This document shows positions 8,588 through 18,440 of a stretch of 64,000 nucleotides of DNA, piece by piece. Both the position numbers and the translations under genes were made by a program. The notes under the pieces were generated by a model. The model saw only the letters and a program-made list of their open reading frames with translations. It ran no database searches and was not told the origin of the DNA. Where the stretch lies: positions 1,860,001 to 1,924,000 of the forward strand of contig NZ_CP045324.1 of NCBI RefSeq assembly GCF_009363275.1. Direction: 5' to 3'. This DNA is from Marinobacter sp. THAF197a. GTDB taxonomy: Bacteria; Pseudomonadota; Gammaproteobacteria; Pseudomonadales; Oleiphilaceae. Every line of letters starts with the position of its first letter. The stretch's first letter is position 1.

Positions 8588-9964
8588 ATGATTCTCCATT
8601 ACGCCCTTCTTGGAAGAATAAACGCACTGATCTTTTTGTTTGCAGCTGGATCATTGTCGTCAATCGCAACTGGCGCCAGTGCAGAGCCGTCTATTTCTGG
8701 AGTTCGGGTGTCCGAAGAGGTTAGGCACGGCTCTGCAGTAACTATTAGCGGAAAGGGTTTTGGCAATAAGACGTCACCTGCCCCTGTATTCGTAGACTAT
8801 GTGGAAGAAACCTATGAATATGGCAAACGAAGAGCAGTATATTCTAACTTTAGAGACGGCGATATAATTCAGCCAGCATCTGAGAATCCGGAATCCCTAT
8901 GGGGAGCTTCAACATCAATTCTGCCTGTAAGGTATGATAACGACGGTGAGAACGCGCGTCATCAGTTTGACGAAGCCCGATATCATTTTTTCGGTGAGAA
9001 CTCTTGGCTCGGGCGCCCTGTTGTATACGGCGGACCTGATGGGTGGAGCACTCCTGACAACAACCCACAAATTTACGTTAGTTGGTGGGTAAAGGTCGAT
9101 TATAACTCTACGTACTATTGGCGGATTAATCCCGCTGAGCTCAAGGGGCAGTTCCGCGCCGGAGAGCCTGTAGCTTTAAATGGTGAAGTGGCCGGCGATT
9201 ATGTGGGCACAGATGATGAAGGCCTTCTTAACTTTGTGTTTCCCGGACATATCAATTCAAACAACTTACGGGGAATGGTCATAGAGGGTATTGAATCGAA
9301 AGCAAGCGCGGTGTTTCCGGAATCGCCAATATCCGGGGCTGGTTATGGTTTCATAAGTCCTGGCACCAAATATATACGAATCTGGGATGAACCAAACTCG
9401 AAGGGAATACGCGCTAGTCTTTCTATGACGGATTATTATGTTTCGTCAGCCGAAGACTTAAGTTATGGGACTGGAAAAATATATCAGCGTCGCGAAATGG
9501 AGCCGGAGATCTGGCACCATTTCGAAGTTGAAATCGACACTGAAAGAGGTGTGATGCGGTCCTGGTTCAATGGCGAAATGGGTGGGGTCGGTGAGTTTGA
9601 TCCCCGGGCAGCCTTCGAAGAAGGGTTTAGCCCTACCATTGCGCTGATTGGTAACAATGCGAAGCAGGATAAGCTTCAAAACCTCTACATTTCAGAAATC
9701 TACATGGATAGCAGTGTTCAACGAGTTGTGGTGGGTGATGCACCACGCTACGAGGACCTGTCCCACTACGAAATACAGAGGCCCATCGGTTGGAATAGTA
9801 GTCAAGTTGAGTTCGTTCTTAATCTTGGTGCGCTTGATACTTCGTCAGGGTTATACGTTTACGTTTTTGATGAGATTGGCGTTCCAAATCAGGAAGGCTT
9901 TGCGTTGTGTGCAAGTGTAAATTGCCCCTCGCCACCTGAGCCCATTAAATTACAGGTAAACTGA
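8588..9964 (+). CDS. Secreted protein of unknown function with IPT/TIG-like N-terminal region
   Basis: A 458-residue protein with a signal peptide (hydrophobic stretch INALIFLFAAGSL, probable cleavage after residue 32, A-S-A). Residues 35-80 contain SGVRVSEEVRHGSAVTISG and GFGNKT, resembling the edge strands of IPT/TIG immunoglobulin-like domains. The rest is rich in Trp, Tyr, Asp and Asn (for example YVSWWVKVDY and YIRIWDEP), with the look of a beta-sandwich carbohydrate-binding or polysaccharide-lyase-like module; this is inference. Two cysteines near the end (CASVNC) could form a disulfide. ATG 8588 follows AGGAGTGAG; an upstream in-frame ATG at 8570 lies within the leader. It may bind or trim the exopolysaccharide outside the cell. 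Confidence 0.75.
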   Translation: MILHYALLGRINALIFLFAAGSLSSIATGASAEPSISGVRVSEEVRHGSAVTISGKGFGNKTSPAPVFVDYVEETYEYGKRRAVYSNFRDGDIIQPASENPESLWGASTSILPVRYDNDGENARHQFDEARYHFFGENSWLGRPVVYGGPDGWSTPDNNPQIYVSWWVKVDYNSTYYWRINPAELKGQFRAGEPVALNGEVAGDYVGTDDEGLLNFVFPGHINSNNLRGMVIEGIESKASAVFPESPISGAGYGFISPGTKYIRIWDEPNSKGIRASLSMTDYYVSSAEDLSYGTGKIYQRREMEPEIWHHFEVEIDTERGVMRSWFNGEMGGVGEFDPRAAFEEGFSPTIALIGNNAKQDKLQNLYISEIYMDSSVQRVVVGDAPRYEDLSHYEIQRPIGWNSSQVEFVLNLGALDTSSGLYVYVFDEIGVPNQEGFALCASVNCPSPPEPIKLQVN

Positions 9965-10022
9965 GTCGCCTGAGTGGCATTTTCTCCACCTCTCGACGCG
10001 TATCCACTCAATGGAGTTGTAG

Positions 10023-11291
10023 ATGACAAGGAAGTTAAAGCGAGAGCTGTTTAACCTCGCTCGTGAATCAGATCTTGCCGGCTGGCGTTTTGTGATTCGT
10101 ATGGTCTGGATTCGTGTCTTCAGTGGTGGGGGGGCGGGAAGGGAACAAAGACTTGATCAACTTACCGGAACGCTGGCTCACTTTCCCGGGAACCACCTTC
10201 ATAAACGACAGCTATCTGAGGCTCTGGGTTTAGCCGGCTCGGTCAATCGTTCCGTGAAGGGAGATAAACCGCTTTCCCTCAGTTACTGCGCCTTATTGAA
10301 GACTTATATCTCGGACTTGGAGAAGGGAATATTACTGGTGTCTTTCGAGAACCAGTTGGAGCAGTTGCTTAACTCCGGTCGTATTGATGACGTTCTTGCT
10401 CGCTACCATCTTGTTTTTATCCCTTCTTGGAGTGGTCTGTACTCCAAAGAATTATTCAGATTGGTTGCCGCTGCCGGCCAAGAACCTGTTTTCGTTTTGC
10501 CCGTTCATAGGCATGAGCGGGAGCTGGTTCCAACGCTTAGTGCTAATTGCCACGCTCTCCCATTTAACGCAGCCAGTTGGGTTAATCCTGAGTTCTTTGA
10601 AGGGCCAGCTCAGGAAAGAGATATTGATTGCCTGATGGTTGCCAACTTCGCCAGTTTCAAAAGACACTGGCTGTTATTCAAGGCATTGAAGGAGTTGCCT
10701 GAGGATGTCCGGGTAACGTGTGTTGGCGTTCCTTTGGGATCCCGAACCGCTGAGAGCATTCGTCAGGAGGCAGTGGAATACGGGGTATCGGATCAGGTAA
10801 CGATCGTTGAGGATCCTAGCCAGGAAGAGCTGAGGCGATATTTTCGAAGGGCAAAGATGTTCTGTGCGATGTCTTACCGCGAGGGGTCGTTTATTGCCGT
10901 TGCGGAGTCTTTGATGTCTGGCACGCCTGTGCTTATGTTTCGCAATGCACATATTGGTACAAAGAGCCTCATTAATGAAAACACTGGTGCACTGGTGAAG
11001 TCTGTTAGGGAGTTGCGGCAGAAAATACTGGAGTACAGGAACTTTGAAGGGCACGATCAGGTTCGTCAGATTGCGATAGATAATATCAGTGCACAGGCTA
11101 ACTCTCGTAAACTTAACGATATGCTCCGGGACTGGTCAGACAGTAATGGCAAGGCCTGGACGGTTGACATAGAACCATTCTACAGTCAGCGACTCGACTT
11201 TTATTATTTCAACGAAGATAACCGTGATCGTCTGGCTGATGATTACAGGTATTTATCCGAGTTAGGTATCCGGTTTCCGAGGTTCTCTTAA
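10023..11291 (+). CDS. Glycosyltransferase family 4-like protein with extended N-terminus
   Basis: A 422-residue protein. The C-terminal half has the GT4 nucleotide-sugar domain: DCLMVANFASFKRHWLLFKA, then SYREGSFIAVAESLMSGTPV, whose spaced glutamates match the family motif. The N-terminal half is less typical, with a basic amphipathic start (MTRKLKRELFNLARES) that may contact the membrane. It begins 58 bases after the secreted-protein gene, and the next GT2 gene begins four bases after its stop. Specificity is unknown. Confidence 0.8.
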   Translation: MTRKLKRELFNLARESDLAGWRFVIRMVWIRVFSGGGAGREQRLDQLTGTLAHFPGNHLHKRQLSEALGLAGSVNRSVKGDKPLSLSYCALLKTYISDLEKGILLVSFENQLEQLLNSGRIDDVLARYHLVFIPSWSGLYSKELFRLVAAAGQEPVFVLPVHRHERELVPTLSANCHALPFNAASWVNPEFFEGPAQERDIDCLMVANFASFKRHWLLFKALKELPEDVRVTCVGVPLGSRTAESIRQEAVEYGVSDQVTIVEDPSQEELRRYFRRAKMFCAMSYREGSFIAVAESLMSGTPVLMFRNAHIGTKSLINENTGALVKSVRELRQKILEYRNFEGHDQVRQIAIDNISAQANSRKLNDMLRDWSDSNGKAWTVDIEPFYSQRLDFYYFNEDNRDRLADDYRYLSELGIRFPRFS

Positions 11292-11295
11292 TTCC

Positions 11296-12207
11296 ATGCC
11301 CTCCAGGAACAGTGTTGTGCCGTCTTCATCCAATAAATTGGTTTCCGTAATCATCCCTTCCTACAATCGTGCAGCCTATATCGAGGCGGCCATTAACTCT
11401 GCGCTTGACCAGACTTACGGTCCGGTTGAGGTAATTGTCGTGGATGATGGATCGACGGATGGCAGTTATGAAAAGTTACAACAATGGGCAGAACGAGAAG
11501 AACTGGTGCTTCTGACTCACCCTGAGCGCAGGAATCGGGGCCAGTCTGCATCGATTAATCTGGGTATTCAGCGAGCGACCGGTCGCTATATAGCAATTCT
11601 GGACAGTGATGACATGTTCGCCAAAGAAAAATTGGCCGATCAAGTAGCGTTCCTGGAAGCAAACCCCGAAACAGGTATGGTTTATGGCCAAGGTCATGCC
11701 GTAGACGCTAATGGTAATTTCCTGTTCAAAGTTCCTGGTGATGGCCATCAGGAACTGAGTGATCCTAACCGGCTACTGCTCGATTGTTACATGGCGCTGC
11801 CAGGGGGGTCGCTTGTTCGTCGTTCGGTATTTGAGAAGGCTGGCTTATTTGAGGAATCTTTTAGGGCCGGCCAGGATCACGATATGGCTATTCGGATCAT
11901 GGAAGCGACTAAATGCGCTTATTTGCCGAAACTTGCTTTCTATTACCGCAAACACGACGACGCCATCAGTGTTAAAGGGCTCGAACGTCGCTGGCTTACT
12001 GGGCTGGAAATTCTTCGCCGTGCTAATGAGCGGTATCCCTACATGAGAAGCACGATTCGAAAACGCAAAGCGGTGCTTCAATTCAGGTTAGGGCAGACCT
12101 ATTGGCGAGAAAGGCGCAAGGCCAAAGCGTTACCGCATCTTATCTCTTCAGGTTTGCTTGATCCCGCCCGTGCCTTGATGGTTCTCATAGGGCGAGAGCA
12201 GGTTTAA
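11296..12207 (+). CDS. Family 2 glycosyltransferase
   Basis: A 303-residue GT-A enzyme. The family signature VSVIIPSYNRAAYIEAAINS begins near residue 16, VVDDGSTDGS near 50, and the metal-binding ILDSDDMF near 98. A later block GQDHDMAIRIME supplies the catalytic acidic residue region. There is no membrane segment. It probably adds one sugar to the lipid-linked repeat unit. Its stop overlaps the start of the next GT4 gene (TAATG at 12205-12209). Confidence 0.9.
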   Translation: MPSRNSVVPSSSNKLVSVIIPSYNRAAYIEAAINSALDQTYGPVEVIVVDDGSTDGSYEKLQQWAEREELVLLTHPERRNRGQSASINLGIQRATGRYIAILDSDDMFAKEKLADQVAFLEANPETGMVYGQGHAVDANGNFLFKVPGDGHQELSDPNRLLLDCYMALPGGSLVRRSVFEKAGLFEESFRAGQDHDMAIRIMEATKCAYLPKLAFYYRKHDDAISVKGLERRWLTGLEILRRANERYPYMRSTIRKRKAVLQFRLGQTYWRERRKAKALPHLISSGLLDPARALMVLIGREQV

Positions 12208-13328
12208 TGGATTCCGTACCGCAGCCCATTCTCTTTGTTATCGACCACTTCCGTAATCCCAATGCTGGTACTGAGGGACAGCTCTTCCAGTTGGTTAAAG
12301 GCTTGGATCGAACCAGGTTCAAACCTCACCTGCTGGTCTTCCGGGATTCGGAGTTTCTTCAGGTCGGCGGATTTCCTTGTGATTACTCGGTTTTGGGGCA
12401 GCATCGTATTCTTTCTGTGGCCACTTGGTATGCGCTTTGGCAAGCCGCCCGGCGGTTTCGCGCTTCTGGTGGCCGCTTGGCTCATGTGTTTTTTAATGAT
12501 TCCTCGGTCGTCTGTCCGCCGATCTTCCGTTTGCTTGGCATCGAAACGATTATCTCCAGGCGGGATATGGGGTATTGGTACACCCGCAAGTATCTGGCTC
12601 TGTTGAACCTAAGTGGACGATTTGTTGCCGCTGCGATCACCAACAGTCAGGCGGTTAAGGAAGTGACGCTTCGGCATGAGCCTGTTTCTTCAGATAATAC
12701 CCACGTGATTTACAACGGATACGAATTTGAGGACGAGCAACCCTCAATACCCTCCGATCTGCAGGAATTGCGAGCGGAGCATCCAGCTGCAGTATTCGCC
12801 GGAATTGTCGCCAACATCCGGCCGATAAAACGGATGGAAGATGCGATACGAGCGTTAGGGTTGCTGTCAGGGCAAAGCCCCGCTTTGCATCTGGTTATCA
12901 TTGGCGATGGTGAGCCCGAGGACCTCAAAGTAATGGCAAAAGAGCTGGGAATTGAAGGGCAGGTACACTTCCTGGGCGCGCGTAGGGACGTAAGGGGTTG
13001 TCTCGCCGGCCTGGATATCGGCTTGTTATGTTCTGAATCAGAAGGTTTCTCTAACGCCGTGGTAGAGTATATGCAGGCGGGATTACCCGTGGTTTGTAGC
13101 GCCGTGGGGGGCAATCCGGAAGCGATTGCCCACGGGGAAACCGGTTTTTTGTATGGCTGTGGTAATGTGAGTGAGTTGGCGGAACGCCTCAGAGAATTGG
13201 CTTTTGATGGTGATCTCCGTGCCCGTTTGGGAGAAAATGCCAGCGTTAATGCAAGACAGCGCTTCAGTATGGAAACGATGGTTCGGCAGCATCAGGAAGT
13301 TTATGGCTCTCTGCTGAACAAGGAGTAA
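12207..13328 (+). CDS. Family 4 glycosyltransferase
   Basis: A 373-residue GT-B enzyme. The N-terminal domain has NAGTEGQLFQLVKGL and the C-terminal domain has VANIRPIKRMEDAI, HLVIIGDGEPEDL and SESEGFSNAVVEYMQAGLPV, all standard GT4 landmarks including the paired glutamates. It is coupled to the preceding GT2 gene by one base and lies six bases before the deacetylase gene. No signal peptide; cytoplasmic assembly of the repeat unit is the likely role. Confidence 0.9.
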   Translation: MDSVPQPILFVIDHFRNPNAGTEGQLFQLVKGLDRTRFKPHLLVFRDSEFLQVGGFPCDYSVLGQHRILSVATWYALWQAARRFRASGGRLAHVFFNDSSVVCPPIFRLLGIETIISRRDMGYWYTRKYLALLNLSGRFVAAAITNSQAVKEVTLRHEPVSSDNTHVIYNGYEFEDEQPSIPSDLQELRAEHPAAVFAGIVANIRPIKRMEDAIRALGLLSGQSPALHLVIIGDGEPEDLKVMAKELGIEGQVHFLGARRDVRGCLAGLDIGLLCSESEGFSNAVVEYMQAGLPVVCSAVGGNPEAIAHGETGFLYGCGNVSELAERLRELAFDGDLRARLGENASVNARQRFSMETMVRQHQEVYGSLLNKE

Positions 13329-13334
13329 GGCAGT

Positions 13335-14396
13335 ATGGGGTTGTTTTCGAAAACCATTCGCACGCTGGGCCCTTGGGGCGGCTATCAGCTGGCCAGGCAG
13401 ATCTGCCGGAACCAGCCACGCATCCTTATGTATCACCGGTTTTCGGATCCGCCGGTCAAAGGGTGGGCAAGTCCGCAGTTCTTCGAACAGCAGGTCCGAC
13501 ACATCAAGGATAACTACAATCCGTTTTCGCTGGTTGGGTTAATGCAGTATAAGCGTGAGCATGGCCGCATGCCTTCTCACGCGGTTGTCATTACCGTGGA
13601 TGACGGTTACCGCGATTTTTATCAGTATGCTTATCCGATCCTCAAGAAGTACCAAGTACCTGCCACGCTGTTCGTTACCACGGGGTTTATAGAACGTAAA
13701 CTCTGGCTGTGGCCGGATAAGATTACCTGGTTGTTGAGCCAGGTCGACCGCATTGAGGAAACAGTAAAGATCGATACTCTTCGGATTGAGGCTGGGCCGG
13801 TGAATGCCGAAACACGTCAAGTCTATTGGCAGCAATGGAACGATCACGCCTTGTCGTTGCCTGATGATGAGAAGCATAGGTTCATCGATGAGTTGGCCCG
13901 CCGCCTCGGAAAGACCTTTCCCGAGTCGATTCCCCCGAAGTTTGAGCCGTTAAACTGGGATGAGCTTGCGGAGATGCAGCAGAATGGTGTTGAAATTGGA
14001 GGCCATACAGTTACCCATCCCTCGTTGGGGAGGGTCAGCGAATCTCAGGCTCAAGCAGAAATAGTAGGGTGTAGTAATGCATTGAACGAAAACCTGGGAC
14101 GGCGCTCGCGTACTTTTTGCTATCCAAATGGTCAGCCCTCTGATTTCCAGTGTTTCCTGCCTGCGATAGTTGAAGGTTCAGGGTTCCTCGGGGCAGTGAC
14201 GGCATTCCCTGATGCGAATGGAACAAAAGATCCGTTTTTAATGCGTCGTCACGTGAGTGGCGATGACATGTTTCAATTCTTCAAAGCTACATCTGGCGTT
14301 GAATTGCTAGGGCATATGCTAAGGAGGGATATAAGACTGCGGAGAGATTCTTTTCCGGGCGCTACTGGTATCGCAAGCCCCGGAGGAAATGCGTAA
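13335..14396 (+). CDS. Second polysaccharide deacetylase (NodB domain)
   Basis: A 353-residue NodB-family protein, distinct from the one at 368-1276. It has RILMYHRF near residue 30, the metal motif TVDDGYRDF with Asp89/Asp90, the histidine motif GGHTVTHPSL near 223, and FCYPNGQPSDF further on. The helical insert between the first motifs (about residues 115-195) is longer than in minimal NodB domains. It lacks a clear signal peptide. It may deacetylate a sugar of the same polymer at another stage. The stop overlaps the polymerase start (TAATG). Confidence 0.87.
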   Translation: MGLFSKTIRTLGPWGGYQLARQICRNQPRILMYHRFSDPPVKGWASPQFFEQQVRHIKDNYNPFSLVGLMQYKREHGRMPSHAVVITVDDGYRDFYQYAYPILKKYQVPATLFVTTGFIERKLWLWPDKITWLLSQVDRIEETVKIDTLRIEAGPVNAETRQVYWQQWNDHALSLPDDEKHRFIDELARRLGKTFPESIPPKFEPLNWDELAEMQQNGVEIGGHTVTHPSLGRVSESQAQAEIVGCSNALNENLGRRSRTFCYPNGQPSDFQCFLPAIVEGSGFLGAVTAFPDANGTKDPFLMRRHVSGDDMFQFFKATSGVELLGHMLRRDIRLRRDSFPGATGIASPGGNA

Positions 14397-15808
14397 TGGT
14401 TCTGGCGGTTGGAGCGTTAACTCTCTCTAGGGCGAGACTTTCGACGCAAACTGTCAGCACCTTTACATTTTTATTCTATCTGTATTTTATCGTGGATTAC
14501 TTCCTTCGGTTTCCAGCAAGGATTCCCGGCTACAGTAGTCTGAGACCGACTCTAATAGGGATTCTGATTCTCTCAACATTATTGTTTGTTCAACGAGAGA
14601 AATTCAAAGGGCGTTTTGATGATCCAGTTTTTCGTGGGTTCTTCCTTCTGGTGGGGTACATTATTCTGACTTTGCCCTTGGTAGAGTGGCCTGGGAGTGT
14701 TATACGAGGTAACTGGGAAACCTTTCTGAAGGCCGTGGTTTTTCTGTTCTTTACGGCGCTAACTATAGATACCGAAAAACGTCTCAAGTGGTTTGTAGCT
14801 GTATTCGTATTTTGTCAGATATTTCGTGTTCTGGAACCATTATATCTTAATATAACCCAGGGGTACTGGGGAAGCGCAACACACCTTCAGGGTGCTGAGT
14901 TTGCGAACAGGCTTTCAGGTGCACCAGCGGACGTAATTAATCCGAATGAACTGGGATTTGTTATAGCGACAGTCATCCCATTCCTACATTATCTGCTATG
15001 GCCTAAGGGTTGGTTGAGTAAGGGAATTTATTTAGTCCTGATTCCTTTGCTTCTCTATGCGTTGATACTTACTATGTCCCGCGGTGGATTTATTGCTTTG
15101 CTGGTGGTTGCCTTTTTTGTGTTCAAGGAGTCAAGGCGAAAGTCGGGATTAATTGCGCTAGGTGTCATCATTGTTGTTGGTGCGTTCAGCGTTATGACTC
15201 CGATCCAAAAGGATAGATATTTATCACTTGTCGATAGGGATACTGCCGGCGGGGCTTCGGCAGAAGGCAGATTTCGTGGAATGGTTAATGAGTTTAAAGT
15301 GGGGCTGAGCAGGCCCATTGTTGGTCATGGTTTGGGAACAACCCCCGAAGCCAAAACACATAAGCTCGGGTCACGACAGGCAAGCCATAACTTATACGCT
15401 GAAGTCTTGATTGAACTCGGGGTTATTGGCTTTATTATATTTATGATGTTTTTGGTGAAAATCGCTAAAAAGCTTAGGTTAGTTAGAGAGAAGATGACCA
15501 ATATTGTCTCAGATTCCGGGAACTATTTTTTACGATTAAATAAGGTTCTTTTATGTGTTTTTTGGATGTATGTCGTATACAGCATTAATTATTGGGGGCT
15601 TTCTCAGTATTACTGGTACCTATTTGCGGGCCTTGTGATTGCTTTCGGAAGGCTAATTCCATCTCCAGATGAGGTCGAAAGAAGCGAGGATCCGAATGGA
15701 GAGGATGCAGTAAATCACCGTTACAGGCTGGCTTCGAGTTTGAAAAATAGGCATCCCAGAGAAACACGAGCATGGAAGCCATTGAATGAAAATCAGGAAC
15801 GATGCTAA
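14396..15808 (+). CDS. O-antigen ligase/polymerase family protein (Wzy-type)
   Basis: A 470-residue polytopic membrane protein with about ten hydrophobic segments. The Wzy_C/O-antigen ligase signature is present: LILTMSRGGFIALLVVA in the middle, then a periplasmic loop with VGHGLGTTPE and SRQASHNLYAEVLIELG, containing the conserved Arg and His of this superfamily. It most likely polymerises lipid-linked repeat units in the periplasm; a ligase role is the alternative. The hydrophilic last 50 residues are unlikely to be in the membrane. ATG 14396 overlaps the deacetylase stop. Confidence 0.85.
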   Translation: MVLAVGALTLSRARLSTQTVSTFTFLFYLYFIVDYFLRFPARIPGYSSLRPTLIGILILSTLLFVQREKFKGRFDDPVFRGFFLLVGYIILTLPLVEWPGSVIRGNWETFLKAVVFLFFTALTIDTEKRLKWFVAVFVFCQIFRVLEPLYLNITQGYWGSATHLQGAEFANRLSGAPADVINPNELGFVIATVIPFLHYLLWPKGWLSKGIYLVLIPLLLYALILTMSRGGFIALLVVAFFVFKESRRKSGLIALGVIIVVGAFSVMTPIQKDRYLSLVDRDTAGGASAEGRFRGMVNEFKVGLSRPIVGHGLGTTPEAKTHKLGSRQASHNLYAEVLIELGVIGFIIFMMFLVKIAKKLRLVREKMTNIVSDSGNYFLRLNKVLLCVFWMYVVYSINYWGLSQYYWYLFAGLVIAFGRLIPSPDEVERSEDPNGEDAVNHRYRLASSLKNRHPRETRAWKPLNENQERC

Positions 15809-16926
15809 TGAAGGTTTTAATGTGTGCTCTGCAGCCAGGGGGGGGGATAAAGACATTTCTCAGATACATATATTCCCAGCCTTGCTTTGATGACTGCGAG
15901 TTTGTCCTGTTTGCGCCAGACAATGGCTTGTCATCGTACCTTAATGCTGTGGTTGGGGATGATCGAATTGAGGTGATTCCCGCTCCTCAGAATTCGTGGG
16001 ATTTCGCTGTTGCACTAAGAGGCGTCATGAGAACCAGGGAGCATGACCTGGTTCATTCCCATGGATTTGGCGCAGGCGTACTGACCGAAATTGTAAGAAC
16101 CTTGTCCAGCCGGTCGCCGCACTTGATGACGGCTCATGATGTCTTTCTTGACTCACAATTTGCAGGGTTGAAAGGAAATGTTCGCAAACTGGCTATGGCG
16201 CGGCTTTTTGGTCGAATAGACCGTATTCACACGGTAACAGAGGACGCGACCAGAAACTTCAGCGACTTTTTCCCCGGAGTTTGTACTGAGCGGCTAAAAC
16301 CAATCTTGCATGGTGTGGATACGGATCTTTTCAGTCAGGGTGAGCCAGCAGATCTTCGCTTTGAACTTGGTATATCAGCATCAACGCCTCTCATTGGTTT
16401 TTTCGGTCGGTTTATGGGCCAGAAAGGTTTTCGTACTCTTGTGCATGCAATGTTGGCAATAAAGCAAGAAGGTATCGAACCCTTGCCCCGTGTGCTGACT
16501 TTTGGTTGGGGTGGTTTTATCCGGGAAGACTACGAGTACCTGACAAGTCTGGGATTGGCTGACGACTTCGTTCAAATGCCCGCAACAGACAATATGCCCT
16601 CGATGATAAAAGCGGTAGACATGGTCGTTATGCCCTCCCGTTGGGAGGCTTGTGGTTTGTTGGCTATGGAAGTGCTTTCTGCTGGCGTGCCGTTGATTTC
16701 GACTGATTGCATCGGCCTTCGAGAAGTCGTTGCAGGTTCGCCCACAAGGATTTTTCCGCCCGGGAGCGCTGAAGGTCTTTCTGTCGCCATAAAAGCAGAG
16801 ATCGCTGCCCCGAGTAAAGATTATTTTTCGGACTATCAGCAAACTGCCATAGCCCGTTTTCACATTGGTCGCCCAGCGAGTGAGCTGCGTGCACTTTATG
16901 ATGAGTTGGCCGGTCAAACTTCATGA
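15808..16926 (+). CDS. Family 4 glycosyltransferase
   Basis: A GT4 enzyme of 372 residues from ATG 15808; an ATG two codons earlier (15802) is only about three bases from the AGGA, so 15808, forming TAATG with the upstream stop, is preferred. The N-terminus MKVLMCALQPGGGIKTFLRY carries the glycine-rich loop, HDLVHSHGFGAGV is in the first domain, and PSRWEACGLLAMEVLSAGVP is the GT4 nucleotide-sugar motif. The stop overlaps the flippase start in ATGA. Confidence 0.9.
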   Translation: MKVLMCALQPGGGIKTFLRYIYSQPCFDDCEFVLFAPDNGLSSYLNAVVGDDRIEVIPAPQNSWDFAVALRGVMRTREHDLVHSHGFGAGVLTEIVRTLSSRSPHLMTAHDVFLDSQFAGLKGNVRKLAMARLFGRIDRIHTVTEDATRNFSDFFPGVCTERLKPILHGVDTDLFSQGEPADLRFELGISASTPLIGFFGRFMGQKGFRTLVHAMLAIKQEGIEPLPRVLTFGWGGFIREDYEYLTSLGLADDFVQMPATDNMPSMIKAVDMVVMPSRWEACGLLAMEVLSAGVPLISTDCIGLREVVAGSPTRIFPPGSAEGLSVAIKAEIAAPSKDYFSDYQQTAIARFHIGRPASELRALYDELAGQTS

Positions 16927-18437
16927 TACGTACTTTGCTAGTCAATACTGGCTCAAACGTCCTGGTCATGTTCGTAAAGCTGGTCATTACTTTCATTATG
17001 ACCCCCGTATTTGTCCACAACCTGGGCAAATACGATTACGGCCTGTGGGAAATGATTGGTGCGGTTATTGGCTACATGGGCATACTCGATCTTGGCCTTC
17101 GCCCCGCTATAAGCCGTTATGCCGCCAGGCACCTGGCAGAGAAGGATGAAACCGCACTTCAGTCTGTCTATATGTCTGCGCTCGCATTCATGGTGGTGGT
17201 CGGCCTACTGTTGTTTGTGTTCTTTTTCTCATGGGGATTTTGGTTTGGCGGTGCATTGGCCCCGGAGGGTGAGCCCCATCAGAAGTACACCTTGTTCCTC
17301 ATTATTATTGGCGCCTACCTGCTGATTTCTTTTCCTGGGTACGTGGCAGAAAGCTACCTTGAAGGCTTTCAGAAGTACTACCTGAAGAACAACATTACCA
17401 TTGTGAACTCGGTAGTGGGCTCTGTGCTGCTGTATAGCCTGATTACACCGGAAAACGGATTGGTGCTTTTGGCGGGTATTAATGCCATTGGTCTTACGGT
17501 GAAGTATCTGCTGTTTATGTGGATTCTTTCGCGCCCAGCCTACGGTGCCATTCGCGCGCAGCTGGGGATGTTTTCCTGGGTACGGTTGCGAGAGCTTATC
17601 GTATTCGGGTTCAAGTCGTTTGTTCAGGGTATAGCAACCCGTGTTGAGAATGCGACAGACGTTCTGGTCATCGGCTTGATTCTGGGGCCGGCCATGGTGC
17701 CGTTTTACAGCATACCCGCAAATCTAACGCAACACATTCGCGGATTGGGCTGGACGTTGACTCATGCTTTTATGCCCCTGTTCAGTGGGTTAAGTGTCAA
17801 GGCTGAAGACGAGATGATCCGTCGAGTATTCCTTGTGTCATCCCGATACGTGGTCAGCATCGTGTTTGCCATGGGTACGGGTGCGCTGCTGCTTGGCGTC
17901 CCGTTCATTAATATTTGGCTTGGCCCTGAGTTTGGTGAGAAGGCGAAGTATCTGATTATTTTTCTGGTTTTCTTCACCATTCTTCCTTTTATCAATCCCT
18001 TTGCCAGCCGCTATCTCACGGCCATAAACAAGCATGGTATTTTTGCCAGGCTTACCCCCATCGCTGCCATTATGAATATCGGGCTTAGCCTGGTTCTGGT
18101 GAATCCTTATGGTCTGGAAGGTGTGGCTTTTGCCTCAGTGGTACCTGGACTGATCTTTGTGCCTTTGTATCTCCGCTATACCTGTAGACATTTGGAGCTC
18201 CCAGTTTGGAAATACCTCCGTGTGTCTGTGCTGCCTGCATTTGTGCCGGCAGGGACCATGGCATTGATTCTATTGGGTATGGGGGAGTATCTGATCTATG
18301 ATTCCTACGCTGATATTGTTGCCGGCGCACTTCTGAGCAGTCTTGCCTGGCTTGTGGCGTTTTGGTTACTGGTGTTAAACAGGGAAGAGCGAACGTATCT
18401 GGGTATCCGGATCATTCGTATGGCGGGAAGGAAATAA
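16923..18437 (+). CDS. Polysaccharide flippase (Wzx/MOP superfamily)
   Basis: A 504-residue integral membrane protein with roughly 12-14 hydrophobic segments and the N-terminal pattern NTGSNVLVMFVKLVITF, followed by YDYGLWEMIGAVIGYMGILDLG, typical of the polysaccharide synthase/Wzx family. It should move the undecaprenyl-linked repeat unit across the inner membrane before polymerisation by the Wzy-like protein encoded upstream. It starts in an ATGA overlap with the GT4 gene and is followed after three bases by the amidotransferase gene. Confidence 0.9.
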   Translation: MIRTLLVNTGSNVLVMFVKLVITFIMTPVFVHNLGKYDYGLWEMIGAVIGYMGILDLGLRPAISRYAARHLAEKDETALQSVYMSALAFMVVVGLLLFVFFFSWGFWFGGALAPEGEPHQKYTLFLIIIGAYLLISFPGYVAESYLEGFQKYYLKNNITIVNSVVGSVLLYSLITPENGLVLLAGINAIGLTVKYLLFMWILSRPAYGAIRAQLGMFSWVRLRELIVFGFKSFVQGIATRVENATDVLVIGLILGPAMVPFYSIPANLTQHIRGLGWTLTHAFMPLFSGLSVKAEDEMIRRVFLVSSRYVVSIVFAMGTGALLLGVPFINIWLGPEFGEKAKYLIIFLVFFTILPFINPFASRYLTAINKHGIFARLTPIAAIMNIGLSLVLVNPYGLEGVAFASVVPGLIFVPLYLRYTCRHLELPVWKYLRVSVLPAFVPAGTMALILLGMGEYLIYDSYADIVAGALLSSLAWLVAFWLLVLNREERTYLGIRIIRMAGRK

Positions 18438-18440
18438 GGA

